The translations under genes and the position numbers were made by a program. A model generated the notes under the pieces. That model did not search any database. It saw only the letters and a program-made list of their open reading frames with translations, and was not told where the DNA came from. A DNA stretch of 6,746 nucleotides from Bacteroidota bacterium (GTDB taxonomy: Bacteria > Bacteroidota > Bacteroidia > Bacteroidales > JAAYUG01). The DNA lies in assembly GCA_021812865.1 (NCBI GenBank), contig JAKAMP010000156.1, positions 1 to 6,746 of the forward strand, written 5' to 3'. Positions 1 through 6,352 of this stretch are shown here, piece by piece; positions within the stretch are counted from its first letter, which is position 1, and each line of letters begins with the position of its first letter.

Positions 1-1593
1 CCTGGCCTGTTCAAGGGCTTTAGCCATCACTTCGTACGACAGTCCGTCGACCTTGATATCCATCTGGGTGGCAGTGATGCCGTTCACAGTGCCGGCTACC
101 TTGAAGTCCATATCGCCCAGGTGATCCTCGTCCCCGAGGATATCGGAAAGGATGGCGTATTTTTTGGTATTGTTATCGCTGATCAGTCCCATGGCAATAC
201 CGCTGACCGGGCGGGCGATCTGCACACCTGCATCCATCAGGGCGAGGGTGCCTGCGCACACGGTGGCCATGGAGGATGAGCCATTCGATTCAAGAATATC
301 GGAAACCACGCGGATGGCATATGGATTCGCTGGAGGCACAGGCATTACACCTTTCAAAGCCCGGAGGGCCAGGTTGCCATGACCAATTTCACGCCTGCTG
401 ATGCCTCTTGATGAACGGGCATCGCCGGTGGAGAAAGGCGGAAAGTTATAATGCAGGGTGAATTTTTCAGTTCCCTGGATCATTACCTCGTCGATAATCT
501 TCTCATTGAGTTTGTTACCAAGGGTGACTGTGGTGAGCGACTGTGTTTCACCCCGGGTGAAGACTGCTGAACCATGTGCAGCAGGGAGATAGTCCACTTC
601 GCACCAGATGGGACGAATCTCGGTTGTTTTGCGTCCGTCAACCCGGATGCCCTCATCGAGAATGAGGTTGCGGAGGGCTTGTTTCTGCACATCGTGATAA
701 TATCGGTTGACCATGATGGTACGTAACTCGGCATCGTCGCCTATAGCCAGTTCGTCGAGAATTTCTTTATGGATGGCTTCAAAAGCATCGTTGCGTTCGT
801 GCTTTGACAAACCCGATTTGCCGATTGCATATACACGGCTGTAGGTTTTATCCCGCACCAGTTTTTTCAGCTCGTCATTATTCACTTCGTGGCTGTATTC
901 GCGTTTGGCATTGTTCACCATCTTTGCGAGATCAAGCTGAGCCTGGCACTGGAGTTTGATGGCTTCATGGGCAAGCCTGATGGCCTCGAGTATGTCATTT
1001 TCGCTCACTTCCTTCATTTCACCTTCCACCATCAGGATATTGTCGAGGGTGGCAGCCACCATAATATCGATATCCGAATTAGCCAGTTGCCCGTAAGTAG
1101 GATTGATGATGAACTGGCCGTCAACCCTGCCGACTCTCACTTCTGAGATGGGGCCATTGAAAGGAATATCGGAAACCATCAATGCGGTTGAGGCAGCCAA
1201 TCCGGCCAGGGCATCGGGAATGGTATCTTTCTCCCCGGAGATCAGCATAACATTGACAAAGGTTTCCGCATGGTAGTTATCGGGAAACAGGGGCCTGAGG
1301 GCGCGGTCAACCAACCTGGCAATGAGTATCTCGTAATCGGAGGGTTTTGATTCGCGTTTCATGAATCCGCCCGGGAACCGGCCCATGGCGGCGAATTTTT
1401 CTTTATAATCGACAGAAAGGGGCATAAAATCCACTTCCTCACCGGCTTCGTGTGCTGAAACCACGGTGGCAAGAAGCATAGTATTGCCCATTTTTACAAC
1501 AACTGAGCCATCGGCCTGCTTTGCCAGCTTACCCGTTTCAAGGGTGATTTTCCGGCCGTCACTCAGTTCAAAAGTCTTTTCAAATACGTTCAT
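1..1593 (-). CDS. pnp: Polynucleotide phosphorylase (PNPase), N-terminal 531 residues, 3' end cut by the window
   Basis: PNPase is a trimeric 3'-5' exoribonuclease that degrades RNA with phosphate, releasing nucleoside diphosphates, and can run in reverse to add tails. The frame is open from the ATG at 1593 down to base 1, giving 531 residues of a protein usually about 700 long. Both RNase PH-like cores are therefore present, while the KH and S1 RNA-binding domains lie beyond the window. The second core carries the catalytic signatures: FTRGETQ at about 345-351, the phosphate-binding SRREIGHG at about 399-406 with Arg400/401, GSSSM with Ser439-441, and [10 protein letters not shown] from residue 488. 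Asp488 and Asp494 match E. coli catalytic Asp486 and Asp492. The start fits the usual short N-terminus ([14 protein letters not shown]) and follows A-rich sequence without a clear Shine-Dalgarno site. The gene lies 74 bases downstream of rpsO, as in many bacteria. Identification is secure. Confidence 0.97.
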   Translation of the reverse strand, partial: MNVFEKTFELSDGRKITLETGKLAKQADGSVVVKMGNTMLLATVVSAHEAGEEVDFMPLSVDYKEKFAAMGRFPGGFMKRESKPSDYEILIARLVDRALRPLFPDNYHAETFVNVMLISGEKDTIPDALAGLAASTALMVSDIPFNGPISEVRVGRVDGQFIINPTYGQLANSDIDIMVAATLDNILMVEGEMKEVSENDILEAIRLAHEAIKLQCQAQLDLAKMVNNAKREYSHEVNNDELKKLVRDKTYSRVYAIGKSGLSKHERNDAFEAIHKEILDELAIGDDAELRTIMVNRYYHDVQKQALRNLILDEGIRVDGRKTTEIRPIWCEVDYLPAAHGSAVFTRGETQSLTTVTLGNKLNEKIIDEVMIQGTEKFTLHYNFPPFSTGDARSSRGISRREIGHGNLALRALKGVMPVPPANPYAIRVVSDILESNGSSSMATVCAGTLALMDAGVQIARPVSGIAMGLISDNNTKKYAILSDILGDEDHLGDMDFKVAGTVNGITATQMDIKVDGLSYEVMAKALEQAR

Positions 1594-1632
1594 CTTTTTT
1601 TCTTTATTTCTAACTTCCTTATTATACAGATG

Positions 1633-1661
1633 AAAAGAGGCAACTGTTCATTGCCTCTTTT
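1633..1661 (-). terminator. Hairpin between rpsO and pnp (terminator, attenuator or processing site)
   Basis: A perfect 11-bp inverted repeat, AAAAGAGGCAA / TTGCCTCTTTT, encloses a 7-base loop. On the transcribed minus strand it begins within 10 bases of the rpsO stop codon. Its U-run is four bases long and lies inside the stem, and it is followed by CAUC, so it may terminate only partly. On the plus strand the run is six T, a better terminator tail, but no plus-strand gene ends here. In E. coli the rpsO-pnp junction carries a terminator and an RNase III-cut hairpin used in PNPase autoregulation; a similar role here is inference. The structure is seen directly, and its function is likely but unproven. 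Confidence 0.6.
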
Positions 1662-1667
1662 TTGTGG

Positions 1668-1937
1668 TTATTTACGAAGATTAAGTTCTTTCAGGATCGT
1701 TCGGTATTTTTCAATATCCCTATCTTTCAGGTAATCGAGCAGCCTTCTGCGCTTACCAACCATTTTCAACAGTGCACGCTGCGTATTGAAATCCTTCTTC
1801 TGACCTTTCAGGTGTTCGGTGAGGTGGTTGATCCTCTCAGTATACAAAGCTATCTGAACTTCCGAAGCGCCAGTGTCCGTTGCGTTTTTGCCGAAGTTCT
1901 GCACAATCTGTTGTTTCTTTTCTGCTGTCAGATGCAT
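1668..1937 (-). CDS. rpsO: 30S ribosomal protein S15
   Basis: S15 is a primary 16S rRNA-binding protein of the small-subunit platform that starts local assembly and also takes part in bridges to the 50S subunit. The product is 89 residues, the normal family length. The S15 core is plain: [11 protein letters not shown] at residues 20-30, [12 protein letters not shown] at 38-49 and the basic [18 protein letters not shown] at 54-71. His42 and Asp49 match the E. coli rRNA-contacting His41 and Asp48 (numbered without Met), and Thr52 stands where E. coli has Ser51. The ATG at 1937 is the natural N-terminus ([11 protein letters not shown]) and has no clear Shine-Dalgarno site. A Bacteroidetes-type promoter sits about 35 bases upstream, so the gene can be transcribed independently of the SDR gene before it. 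pnp follows after 74 bases containing a hairpin. Confidence 0.98.
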   Translation of the reverse strand: MHLTAEKKQQIVQNFGKNATDTGASEVQIALYTERINHLTEHLKGQKKDFNTQRALLKMVGKRRRLLDYLKDRDIEKYRTILKELNLRK

Positions 1938-1970
1938 TGATCGTAATTTTTAAATCTCATTTGGGAGGTG

Positions 1971-2000
1971 CAAAAATATCTATTTTTTTTAATATAGCAA
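1971..2000 (-). promoter_or_regulatory. Bacteroidetes-type promoter for rpsO (-pnp)
   Basis: Reading the minus strand, TTG (1998-2000, in context ATTG) is followed by exactly 19 bases and then TATTTTTG (1971-1978). This fits the Bacteroidetes housekeeping sigma consensus of TTTG, about 19 bases, then TAnnTTTG: the -7 element matches fully and the -33 element in three of four bases. The expected start site, a few bases past the -7 element, leaves a leader of roughly 25-30 bases before the rpsO ATG. The spacer and upstream flank are very AT-rich. This is pattern evidence only; no start site has been mapped. Confidence 0.72.
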
Positions 2001-2017
2001 TATAATATAAGAAAAAG

Positions 2018-2938
2018 TTAATCATCAAGCGTTTCCATTTCCTTTATCTGCTCTCCCACTCGTTTGATGCCTTCTTCCAGCGTATGGGGATGAAAAAACA
2101 GGTCTTTCACAGCCTTGTCGATATGGAAGCCCGTTTTCATGGGACGTTTCCCGTATTCATGAAGCAAGCCAGAGGCTACGGGTGTGATGTATTCCTTGTC
2201 AAGTCCGAATTGGGCCGCAATCCCGTAAGCAAAATCAAGCACACTTAGGTATTCACTACCCGAAACGTGATACAGGCCTGCCTGACCTTTTTCTGCTACC
2301 TGAATGCAGGTGAAGGCAAGATCATCAACCAGGGTGGGCGTACGCCACTGGTCATTATTAACCCGTATCCTCTCCCCCTCCTCGAGTGAATGTTTTACCC
2401 ACAGCAGAAAATTCGGTCTGACCATATGCGGGTTCACGCCATACAGCAGGCAGGTTCTAAGGATACTCCATTGCCTGGCTGTCTTCCTGACCGCTTTTTC
2501 CCCTTCCAGTTTGGTGAGACCGTAATGGTTAATGGGGTTGAGAGGGTCATCCTCACGGTACGGCCCGTTCAAACCGTCGAACACAAAGTCGGTGGACAGG
2601 TAAATAACGTGGGCAGCCGTTTTGTTTGCGCCGTTGATCACATTGACCGTGCCATCCACATTGACCTTCCAGGCCTCATCCTTGTTCTCCTCGCAACGGG
2701 CAACTTCCGTAAAAGCAGCTGTATGGATAACCACCTCGGGTTTATATTTATTGAAAATGTAACTGGTTTCTGCCTCATTAGTAATATCCAGAAATTCAAA
2801 AGAATATCCCTCCTGCGCATGGATCCTGTTGTCGCTGTATGAAGCAGCTATCACCTCAAAGTTTTTGCGGTGCACCAGGAGTTCAATCACTTTCTGTCCT
2901 AATAGACCGTTACTGCCTGTAACCAGGATTTTTTTCAC
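2018..2938 (-). CDS. RmlD-like extended SDR (NAD(P)-dependent sugar-nucleotide reductase family)
   Basis: This is a 306-residue member of the RmlD/dTDP-4-dehydrorhamnose reductase branch of extended short-chain dehydrogenases. The N-terminal Rossmann motif is GSNGLLG at residues 8-14. STD at 115-117 and YGLTK at 139-143 supply the catalytic Ser/Thr, Tyr139 and Lys143. The substrate-side segment NDQWRTPTLVDDLA (about 194-207) is also typical of RmlD-type proteins. Length is close to the family's usual 290-300. The start codon is GTG at 2938; an in-frame TAA 18 bases upstream, with no other start between, makes it the only start compatible with the MKKILVTG N-terminus. No rmlA, rmlB, rmlC or glycosyltransferase gene lies nearby, so the exact substrate cannot be told: it could be RmlD itself, another nucleotide-sugar reductase, or a MAT2B-like protein. 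The family is secure, the reaction is not. Confidence 0.85.
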   Translation of the reverse strand: MKKILVTGSNGLLGQKVIELLVHRKNFEVIAASYSDNRIHAQEGYSFEFLDITNEAETSYIFNKYKPEVVIHTAAFTEVARCEENKDEAWKVNVDGTVNVINGANKTAAHVIYLSTDFVFDGLNGPYREDDPLNPINHYGLTKLEGEKAVRKTARQWSILRTCLLYGVNPHMVRPNFLLWVKHSLEEGERIRVNNDQWRTPTLVDDLAFTCIQVAEKGQAGLYHVSGSEYLSVLDFAYGIAAQFGLDKEYITPVASGLLHEYGKRPMKTGFHIDKAVKDLFFHPHTLEEGIKRVGEQIKEMETLDD

Positions 2939-3108
2939 GAGAAAATATTTAAGTTAACTGATTGATTTAATGAATATTCCATACTCTAAATCATTGCCTT
3001 AGTTTATGTTTTCATGCACTACTGTCTTGCTCCTTTGATAAGTTTTGCACAAACTTGGAAGTTGCATCGGCATATAATTCTTTATAACAAGGTTTGACTC
3101 AGTTTATT
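2939..3108 (-). other. 170-base AT-rich intergenic region upstream of the SDR gene
   Basis: This is the longest non-coding gap in the window and must hold the end of the channel transcript and any promoter of the SDR gene. I see no GC-rich hairpin with a T-run and no good match to the TAnnTTTG promoter element on the minus strand. What is visible is three perfect 8-bp palindromes in 37 bases just before the SDR start: AAATATTT (2943-2950), AGTTAACT (2952-2959) and GAATATTC (2972-2979). There is also a weak 6-bp hairpin, AAGTTT/AAACTT, at 3040-3056. No small ORF stands out. Read-through from the channel gene is possible. Confidence 0.5.
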
Positions 3109-4122
3109 TCAGGAACCCGCCACGATCTTTTTCAGCCGGACGAGTTGCCTTTTAGTGCCCAGTACGAATAGCTTGTCGTCGTCGTGAAGGATGGTCTCAG
3201 GCAAAGGATTGATCACAAAAGTCTTGTCCGCTCTCCGGATGCCCACGATGTTGGAACCCGAATCGTTTTTCTGGTACACAAGCCGGATAGGCTTACCAAC
3301 GAATTCTCCGTGGAGATCACCGCACGACAATTCTTCAATGGCTGCACTTTCCACCCCCTGCAGCATGAGAAAATCCATAAATTCAACCACATCGGGATGG
3401 ATAATGAGTTTAGCCATGCGCTGTCCGCCGATCTTATCGGGCATGATTACATTGTTGGCCCCGGCCATTTTGAGTTTCATATCCGACTGATCATAAGAAG
3501 CCCTGCTGATGATTTTCAGGTCGGGATTGATCTGGCGGGCAGTCAGCACCACGAAAAGATTGTCCGCGTCGACAGGCAGGGTTGTGACCAGGGCTGAAGC
3601 TTTGGGGAGATTGGCCGACAGAAGAACCTCATCGAGCGTGGCATCGCCCTGGATAAACAGCGATTCACCGCCGGAGCGTAACTGTTCAATGAGGGGTTCC
3701 TCCTTCTCAATGACCAGGTGAGGAATCCGGTGTTCACGCAGCTCAGCAGCAGCCTGCTTGCCGTTTCTGCCATACCCACAGATCACCACATGGTTTTCCA
3801 GTTTTTCAATTTTTGATTTCACTTTATTGTCCCTGTAATAGTTTCGGAATACACCCTCAACCACGTAACGGGTCAGGGTGGTGACTGCATAGGCAAAGAT
3901 ACCAATACTGAAAATAATTAGAAAAGATGTGAAGTACATTCCTGCCGGGGACAGGGGTTTGACTTCGCGGAAGCCTACAGTGGCCACCGTAATGATGGTC
4001 ATGAAAAAAGCCTCGGTGAACGAATATCTTTCGATGATCATGAATCCGCCTATTCCGATCACCAGGACTGTGAAGAGCAATGCCAGGGCTATGCGACCAG
4101 CACGCAGGGATTCCTTTTTCAT
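3109..4122 (-). CDS. Two-TM potassium channel with RCK (TrkA-N/TrkA-C) domains, MthK-like
   Basis: This inner-membrane ion channel subunit has 337 residues, almost the length of archaeal MthK (336), and the same layout. TM1 spans about 10-30, a pore helix and filter about 36-56, and TM2 about 62-85 with Gly74 as a candidate hinge. RCK-N starts with HVVICGYGRNG at 111-121, and a TrkA-C-like domain covers about 262-335. The RCK-N Rossmann fold shows GxGxxG and an acidic Glu139 at the end of the second strand, which suggests nucleotide binding. The residues of MthK's main Ca2+ site do not look conserved. The filter reads TVGFR at 48-52 instead of TVGFG/TVGYG, so K+ selectivity is inferred from family only. 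The true start is the ATG at 4122: the frame stays open upstream, but that stretch lies inside DUF2851 and adds a non-channel extension. The start overlaps the DUF2851 stop as ATGA. Confidence 0.9.
   Translation of the reverse strand: MKKESLRAGRIALALLFTVLVIGIGGFMIIERYSFTEAFFMTIITVATVGFREVKPLSPAGMYFTSFLIIFSIGIFAYAVTTLTRYVVEGVFRNYYRDNKVKSKIEKLENHVVICGYGRNGKQAAAELREHRIPHLVIEKEEPLIEQLRSGGESLFIQGDATLDEVLLSANLPKASALVTTLPVDADNLFVVLTARQINPDLKIISRASYDQSDMKLKMAGANNVIMPDKIGGQRMAKLIIHPDVVEFMDFLMLQGVESAAIEELSCGDLHGEFVGKPIRLVYQKNDSGSNIVGIRRADKTFVINPLPETILHDDDKLFVLGTKRQLVRLKKIVAGS
3820..3834 (-). promoter_or_regulatory. Candidate internal GTG start with AGGG motif for a soluble RCK subunit
   Basis: Val101 of the channel is encoded by GTG (3820-3822), ten codons before the RCK-N strand HVVIC, and is preceded on the coding strand by AGGG (3831-3834) at 8-base spacing. 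MthK is known to use an internal start (Met107) in the same linker to make free RCK subunits that complete its eight-RCK gating ring. The position here is analogous, but Shine-Dalgarno use is weak in Bacteroidetes and a valine codon with a short purine motif can occur by chance. This is a hypothesis only. Confidence 0.2.
4119..4122 (-). promoter_or_regulatory. ATGA stop/start overlap coupling DUF2851 and the channel
   Basis: On the minus strand the channel's ATG (4122-4120) shares two bases with the DUF2851 TGA stop (4121-4119). Such four-base overlaps usually mean that a terminating ribosome restarts on the next gene, so the two proteins are expected to be made together from one mRNA. An AAAGG stretch lies close upstream of the ATG but at short spacing. 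The overlap is seen directly; the coupling is inferred. Confidence 0.8.
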
Positions 4123-5393
4123 GACCTTTTCTGTAAAATGGATGAGCCCACCTGGCATGCAAGGCACCGATGGCGGCTGCAGTATTCGTTCTTTAGCTGA
4201 AGCAGCGCCTGGCTGAACATGGCATTGGAAGCCTTTACTCCATACCTCTCCCACCCTCTCAGCACGGTATTGTTTTCGGCTTCCACCTGCTGAAGGTATT
4301 CCAAAGCGGTATCTTTATATTGCTGGTTGCCGTGGGTCTGCCCGTAAGTAAACAAGAACGGCACCAGGGAATTGATGATGATGCTGTCAATGATATCCCC
4401 ACCGAGGGTCTTCACCTGCGACACGCTGGTTTTGTTGAACTGGAAATGGGTTGCCCAGTATGGCGAAGGTTCTGCCCTAAACAGAGTCCGTATGCTTTGC
4501 AAATCGTTCGCTTCGATGATCTTTGAAAACAGAAGATTGCTTTTGCAGATCAGCGCTGAAAGCTGTGCCATTCGAATGGTAGGAAACCCTGCCGGCCTGA
4601 GCCTTAAAAACTGCCAGAGGTGGTTTTCCACACCCTGCAGATTGTACTTCTTTTTCAGGAAGCTGTATTCTTTTTTCAACGAGGAACAATAGGGATCGTC
4701 AAAAAAAGCGGGTGTTAGAAATCCTGCCTGTCCAAACAGCAGGGCTTCGACCTGTAAAAGGTTATCCTTATGCCTCAGCAGAATATTCAGGGGAGTTGAT
4801 TTTGCCAGCATTTCGAAAGGCTGCGCATTGATCTTGTACCCGAGATTGGTTGCCAGGGCACAGTAAAATGCTTCTTCCCAGTCGTTTTTATAATTTTCGA
4901 GAAGGGCCCGAACCCGCACAGACTTCTGTTCCAGTCTTTCAACAGCCAGCCGTTCGAGCCAGGTACTGAACTGAAAGTCATCCTCAACAAAAAAATCCTT
5001 TTCACAGGGTATCCAGGTCCTGCTCGATTTCAATTCTGCATATTTCGTGGCAAACCATGGATTATATTTCAGTTCAATAGTTGGAATCTCCTCTCCATTC
5101 TGACGTTTCACAATGGCATTATTTTCCCCGACAATATGCAAAATCACATTATCGAAAGCTTTGTCGTTATGATGTCCGTGCCGGAACCAGTCGCCCGATC
5201 GAAGATGAATTTCTGCATTTCCAGCCCAGATGGTGTCGCCTACACGGATACGGGCATTCACAAAATCGGGACCGGAATCGCCACTGCGTGAACCCACGTG
5301 CAACACCTCCACTTCCTCACCGGTATGCGTAACCAGCGAAGAATTTTCGAATAGCCGGTTCTGCCAGATGAACTGCAAGAATTCCTCGTTCAT
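4119..5393 (-). CDS. DUF2851 family protein of unknown function
   Basis: The protein has 424 residues, and I recognise it as DUF2851, a family known to me mainly from Bacteroidetes and without an established function. The start is the ATG at 5393, giving the family-like MNEEFLQFIWQ; a GTG 25 codons upstream is open in frame but adds an atypical tail. No signal peptide or membrane segment is evident, so it is probably cytoplasmic. The most conserved-looking part is N-terminal: GDSGPDFVNARI at 38-49, then GNAEIHLRSGDW at 58-69, HGHHND at 72-77 and NVILHIV at 82-88. The C-terminus ends in a cysteine cluster, C405-x4-C410-x2-C413, and a further Cys130 sits in WIPCE. Together these suggest a nuclease-like core and a metal site, but that is inference from motif shape. 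The gene starts 116 bases after pyrF and overlaps the downstream channel gene by four bases. Confidence 0.88.
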   Translation of the reverse strand: MNEEFLQFIWQNRLFENSSLVTHTGEEVEVLHVGSRSGDSGPDFVNARIRVGDTIWAGNAEIHLRSGDWFRHGHHNDKAFDNVILHIVGENNAIVKRQNGEEIPTIELKYNPWFATKYAELKSSRTWIPCEKDFFVEDDFQFSTWLERLAVERLEQKSVRVRALLENYKNDWEEAFYCALATNLGYKINAQPFEMLAKSTPLNILLRHKDNLLQVEALLFGQAGFLTPAFFDDPYCSSLKKEYSFLKKKYNLQGVENHLWQFLRLRPAGFPTIRMAQLSALICKSNLLFSKIIEANDLQSIRTLFRAEPSPYWATHFQFNKTSVSQVKTLGGDIIDSIIINSLVPFLFTYGQTHGNQQYKDTALEYLQQVEAENNTVLRGWERYGVKASNAMFSQALLQLKNEYCSRHRCLACQVGSSILQKRS

Positions 5394-5509
5394 ATTATCA
5401 GCGGGTTTATTGAACGTGCAACCGACCGGCAGCCGAAGTATTAAAGTTTTCCCTGCTGATGAAACCACGGTTACCGGCGAATGAACGGAAGTTCAATATA
5501 GGTAGAAAA
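5394..5509 (-). other. 116-base gap between pyrF and the DUF2851 gene
   Basis: No strong terminator or convincing Bacteroidetes promoter is visible here on the minus strand. Short inverted repeats occur, TGAAC/GTTCA at 5482-5495 and CGGT/ACCG at 5468-5476, but their stems are only 4-5 bp without a T-run. There is no Shine-Dalgarno motif before the DUF2851 ATG. Read-through from pyrF or a weak promoter of another type are both possible. Confidence 0.4.
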
Positions 5510-6340
5510 TCAGAGAATTCCAAAACTCCGTAGGTAGCCTTCCATCTCTTTCTGGAGCGCTGCTGCTGCTTCGCCTGCGGCCTGGGCAAATCGTTCTGTA
5601 CCGTCGGCATAAATGATGTTCCGTGCGGAATTCACCAGCAGTCCGCAATTCTTGTTCAGGCCAGCTTCCGATACGTCTTTCAGGCTTCCTCCCTGGGCGC
5701 CGACACCCGGTACCAGTAGAAAATGCTGGGGAATGATTTTGCGGATGGAACGTATCCATTCAGCCTGCGTGGCGCCAACCACATACATCATCTTCTGGTG
5801 GTCGGCCCATGTTAAAGACTGAACTATTACTTCCTCGTATAGTTTTCTGCCCGGTTTCAGCTCGGCGTGTTGAAAATCGGCTGAACCGGAATTGGAAGTT
5901 AGGGCAAGAAGGATAACCCATTTTGAAGCAGGCTCGAGGAAAGGAGCTACGGAGTCATGTCCCATATATGGAGCCACGGTAATGGCATCGGCATCGAGAT
6001 GCTCCAGGAATGCAGCCGCATACATGCGCGAAGTATTGCCAATGTCGCCCCGCTTGGCATCGGCAATAATGAACACCTGCGGGTAATTCTCCCTGATATA
6101 CCGGATAGTCATCTCCAAGCTCATCCAACCTGCAGCCCCAAGGGTCTCATAAAAGGCAATATTCGGCTTGAAGGCTACCGCATAGGCCTGCGTAGTATCG
6201 ATAATCTGCCTGTTGAACTCATACAGGGGATATTCGGCATTGCGCAGAAATTTCGGTATTTTCTGCATTTCGGTATCCAATCCCACACAGAGGTAGGATT
6301 TCTTCTTCCTGATTTGCTCAACGATTTGTTGATAGGTCAT
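5510..6340 (-). CDS. pyrF: Orotidine 5'-phosphate decarboxylase, long bacterial type
   Basis: The enzyme decarboxylates OMP to UMP, the last step of de novo pyrimidine synthesis, in the cytoplasm. The 276-residue product fits the longer PyrF subgroup (about 270 residues) rather than the E. coli type of about 245. Visible landmarks are CVGLDTE at 18-24 (Asp22, ribose contact), AFKPN at 56-60 with Lys58, and the catalytic loop DAKRGDIGNT at 93-102, whose Asp94, Lys96 and Asp99 form the charged network of the active site. PGVGAQGG at 211-218 and NSAR at 237-240 match the phosphate-binding end of the barrel. The fold is a TIM barrel that acts as a dimer. The ATG at 6340 gives a normal N-terminus and lies only 12 bases after the prfA stop, so the two genes are probably cotranscribed. 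All key residues seem present and nothing looks broken. Confidence 0.96.
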   Translation of the reverse strand: MTYQQIVEQIRKKKSYLCVGLDTEMQKIPKFLRNAEYPLYEFNRQIIDTTQAYAVAFKPNIAFYETLGAAGWMSLEMTIRYIRENYPQVFIIADAKRGDIGNTSRMYAAAFLEHLDADAITVAPYMGHDSVAPFLEPASKWVILLALTSNSGSADFQHAELKPGRKLYEEVIVQSLTWADHQKMMYVVGATQAEWIRSIRKIIPQHFLLVPGVGAQGGSLKDVSEAGLNKNCGLLVNSARNIIYADGTERFAQAAGEAAAALQKEMEGYLRSFGIL

Positions 6341-6352
6341 ACGCAGGCATAA

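Noticed and set aside
889..1146. 85-codon plus-strand frame opposite pnp
   Set aside because: The minus-strand pnp frame is open through this whole region and conserved; the plus-strand frame has no recognisable content.
1621..1626. TATAAT on the minus strand in the pnp leader, suggesting a sigma70-like promoter
   Set aside because: The only TTGCCT upstream is 11 bases away, too short a spacer, and the Bacteroidetes housekeeping sigma factor uses TAnnTTTG instead.
2390..2842. 150-codon open frame on the plus strand opposite the SDR gene
   Set aside because: It is fully antisense to a gene with clear family motifs, and its translation has no recognisable domain.
3040..3056. Hairpin AAGTTT/AAACTT as terminator of the channel gene
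   Set aside because: The 6-bp AT-rich stem is weak and lacks a following T-run on the minus strand.
3184..3597. 137-codon plus-strand open frame opposite the channel RCK domains
   Set aside because: It is antisense to a well-supported gene and its composition reflects the codons of the real strand; no motif or start signal supports it.
4123..4254. Upstream extension of the channel frame to 4254 (381 residues)
   Set aside because: The extra 44 residues are encoded antiparallel to nothing but lie fully inside the DUF2851 gene in another frame, look unlike a channel N-terminus, and the ATG at 4122 gives the MthK-like length and a standard ATGA overlap.
5394..5468. GTG start adding 25 residues to DUF2851
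   Set aside because: The added segment (MVSSAGKTLILRL...) is not family-like, while MNEEFLQFIWQ from the ATG at 5393 looks like a genuine family start.
5482..5495. Small hairpin TGAAC/GTTCA with a GGAA loop after pyrF as a terminator
   Set aside because: The stem is only 5 bp, has no T-run, and the GNRA-type loop would form only on the non-transcribed strand.
5957..6352. 131-codon plus-strand open frame opposite pyrF
   Set aside because: It is a shadow of pyrF, whose catalytic motifs are intact on the minus strand.
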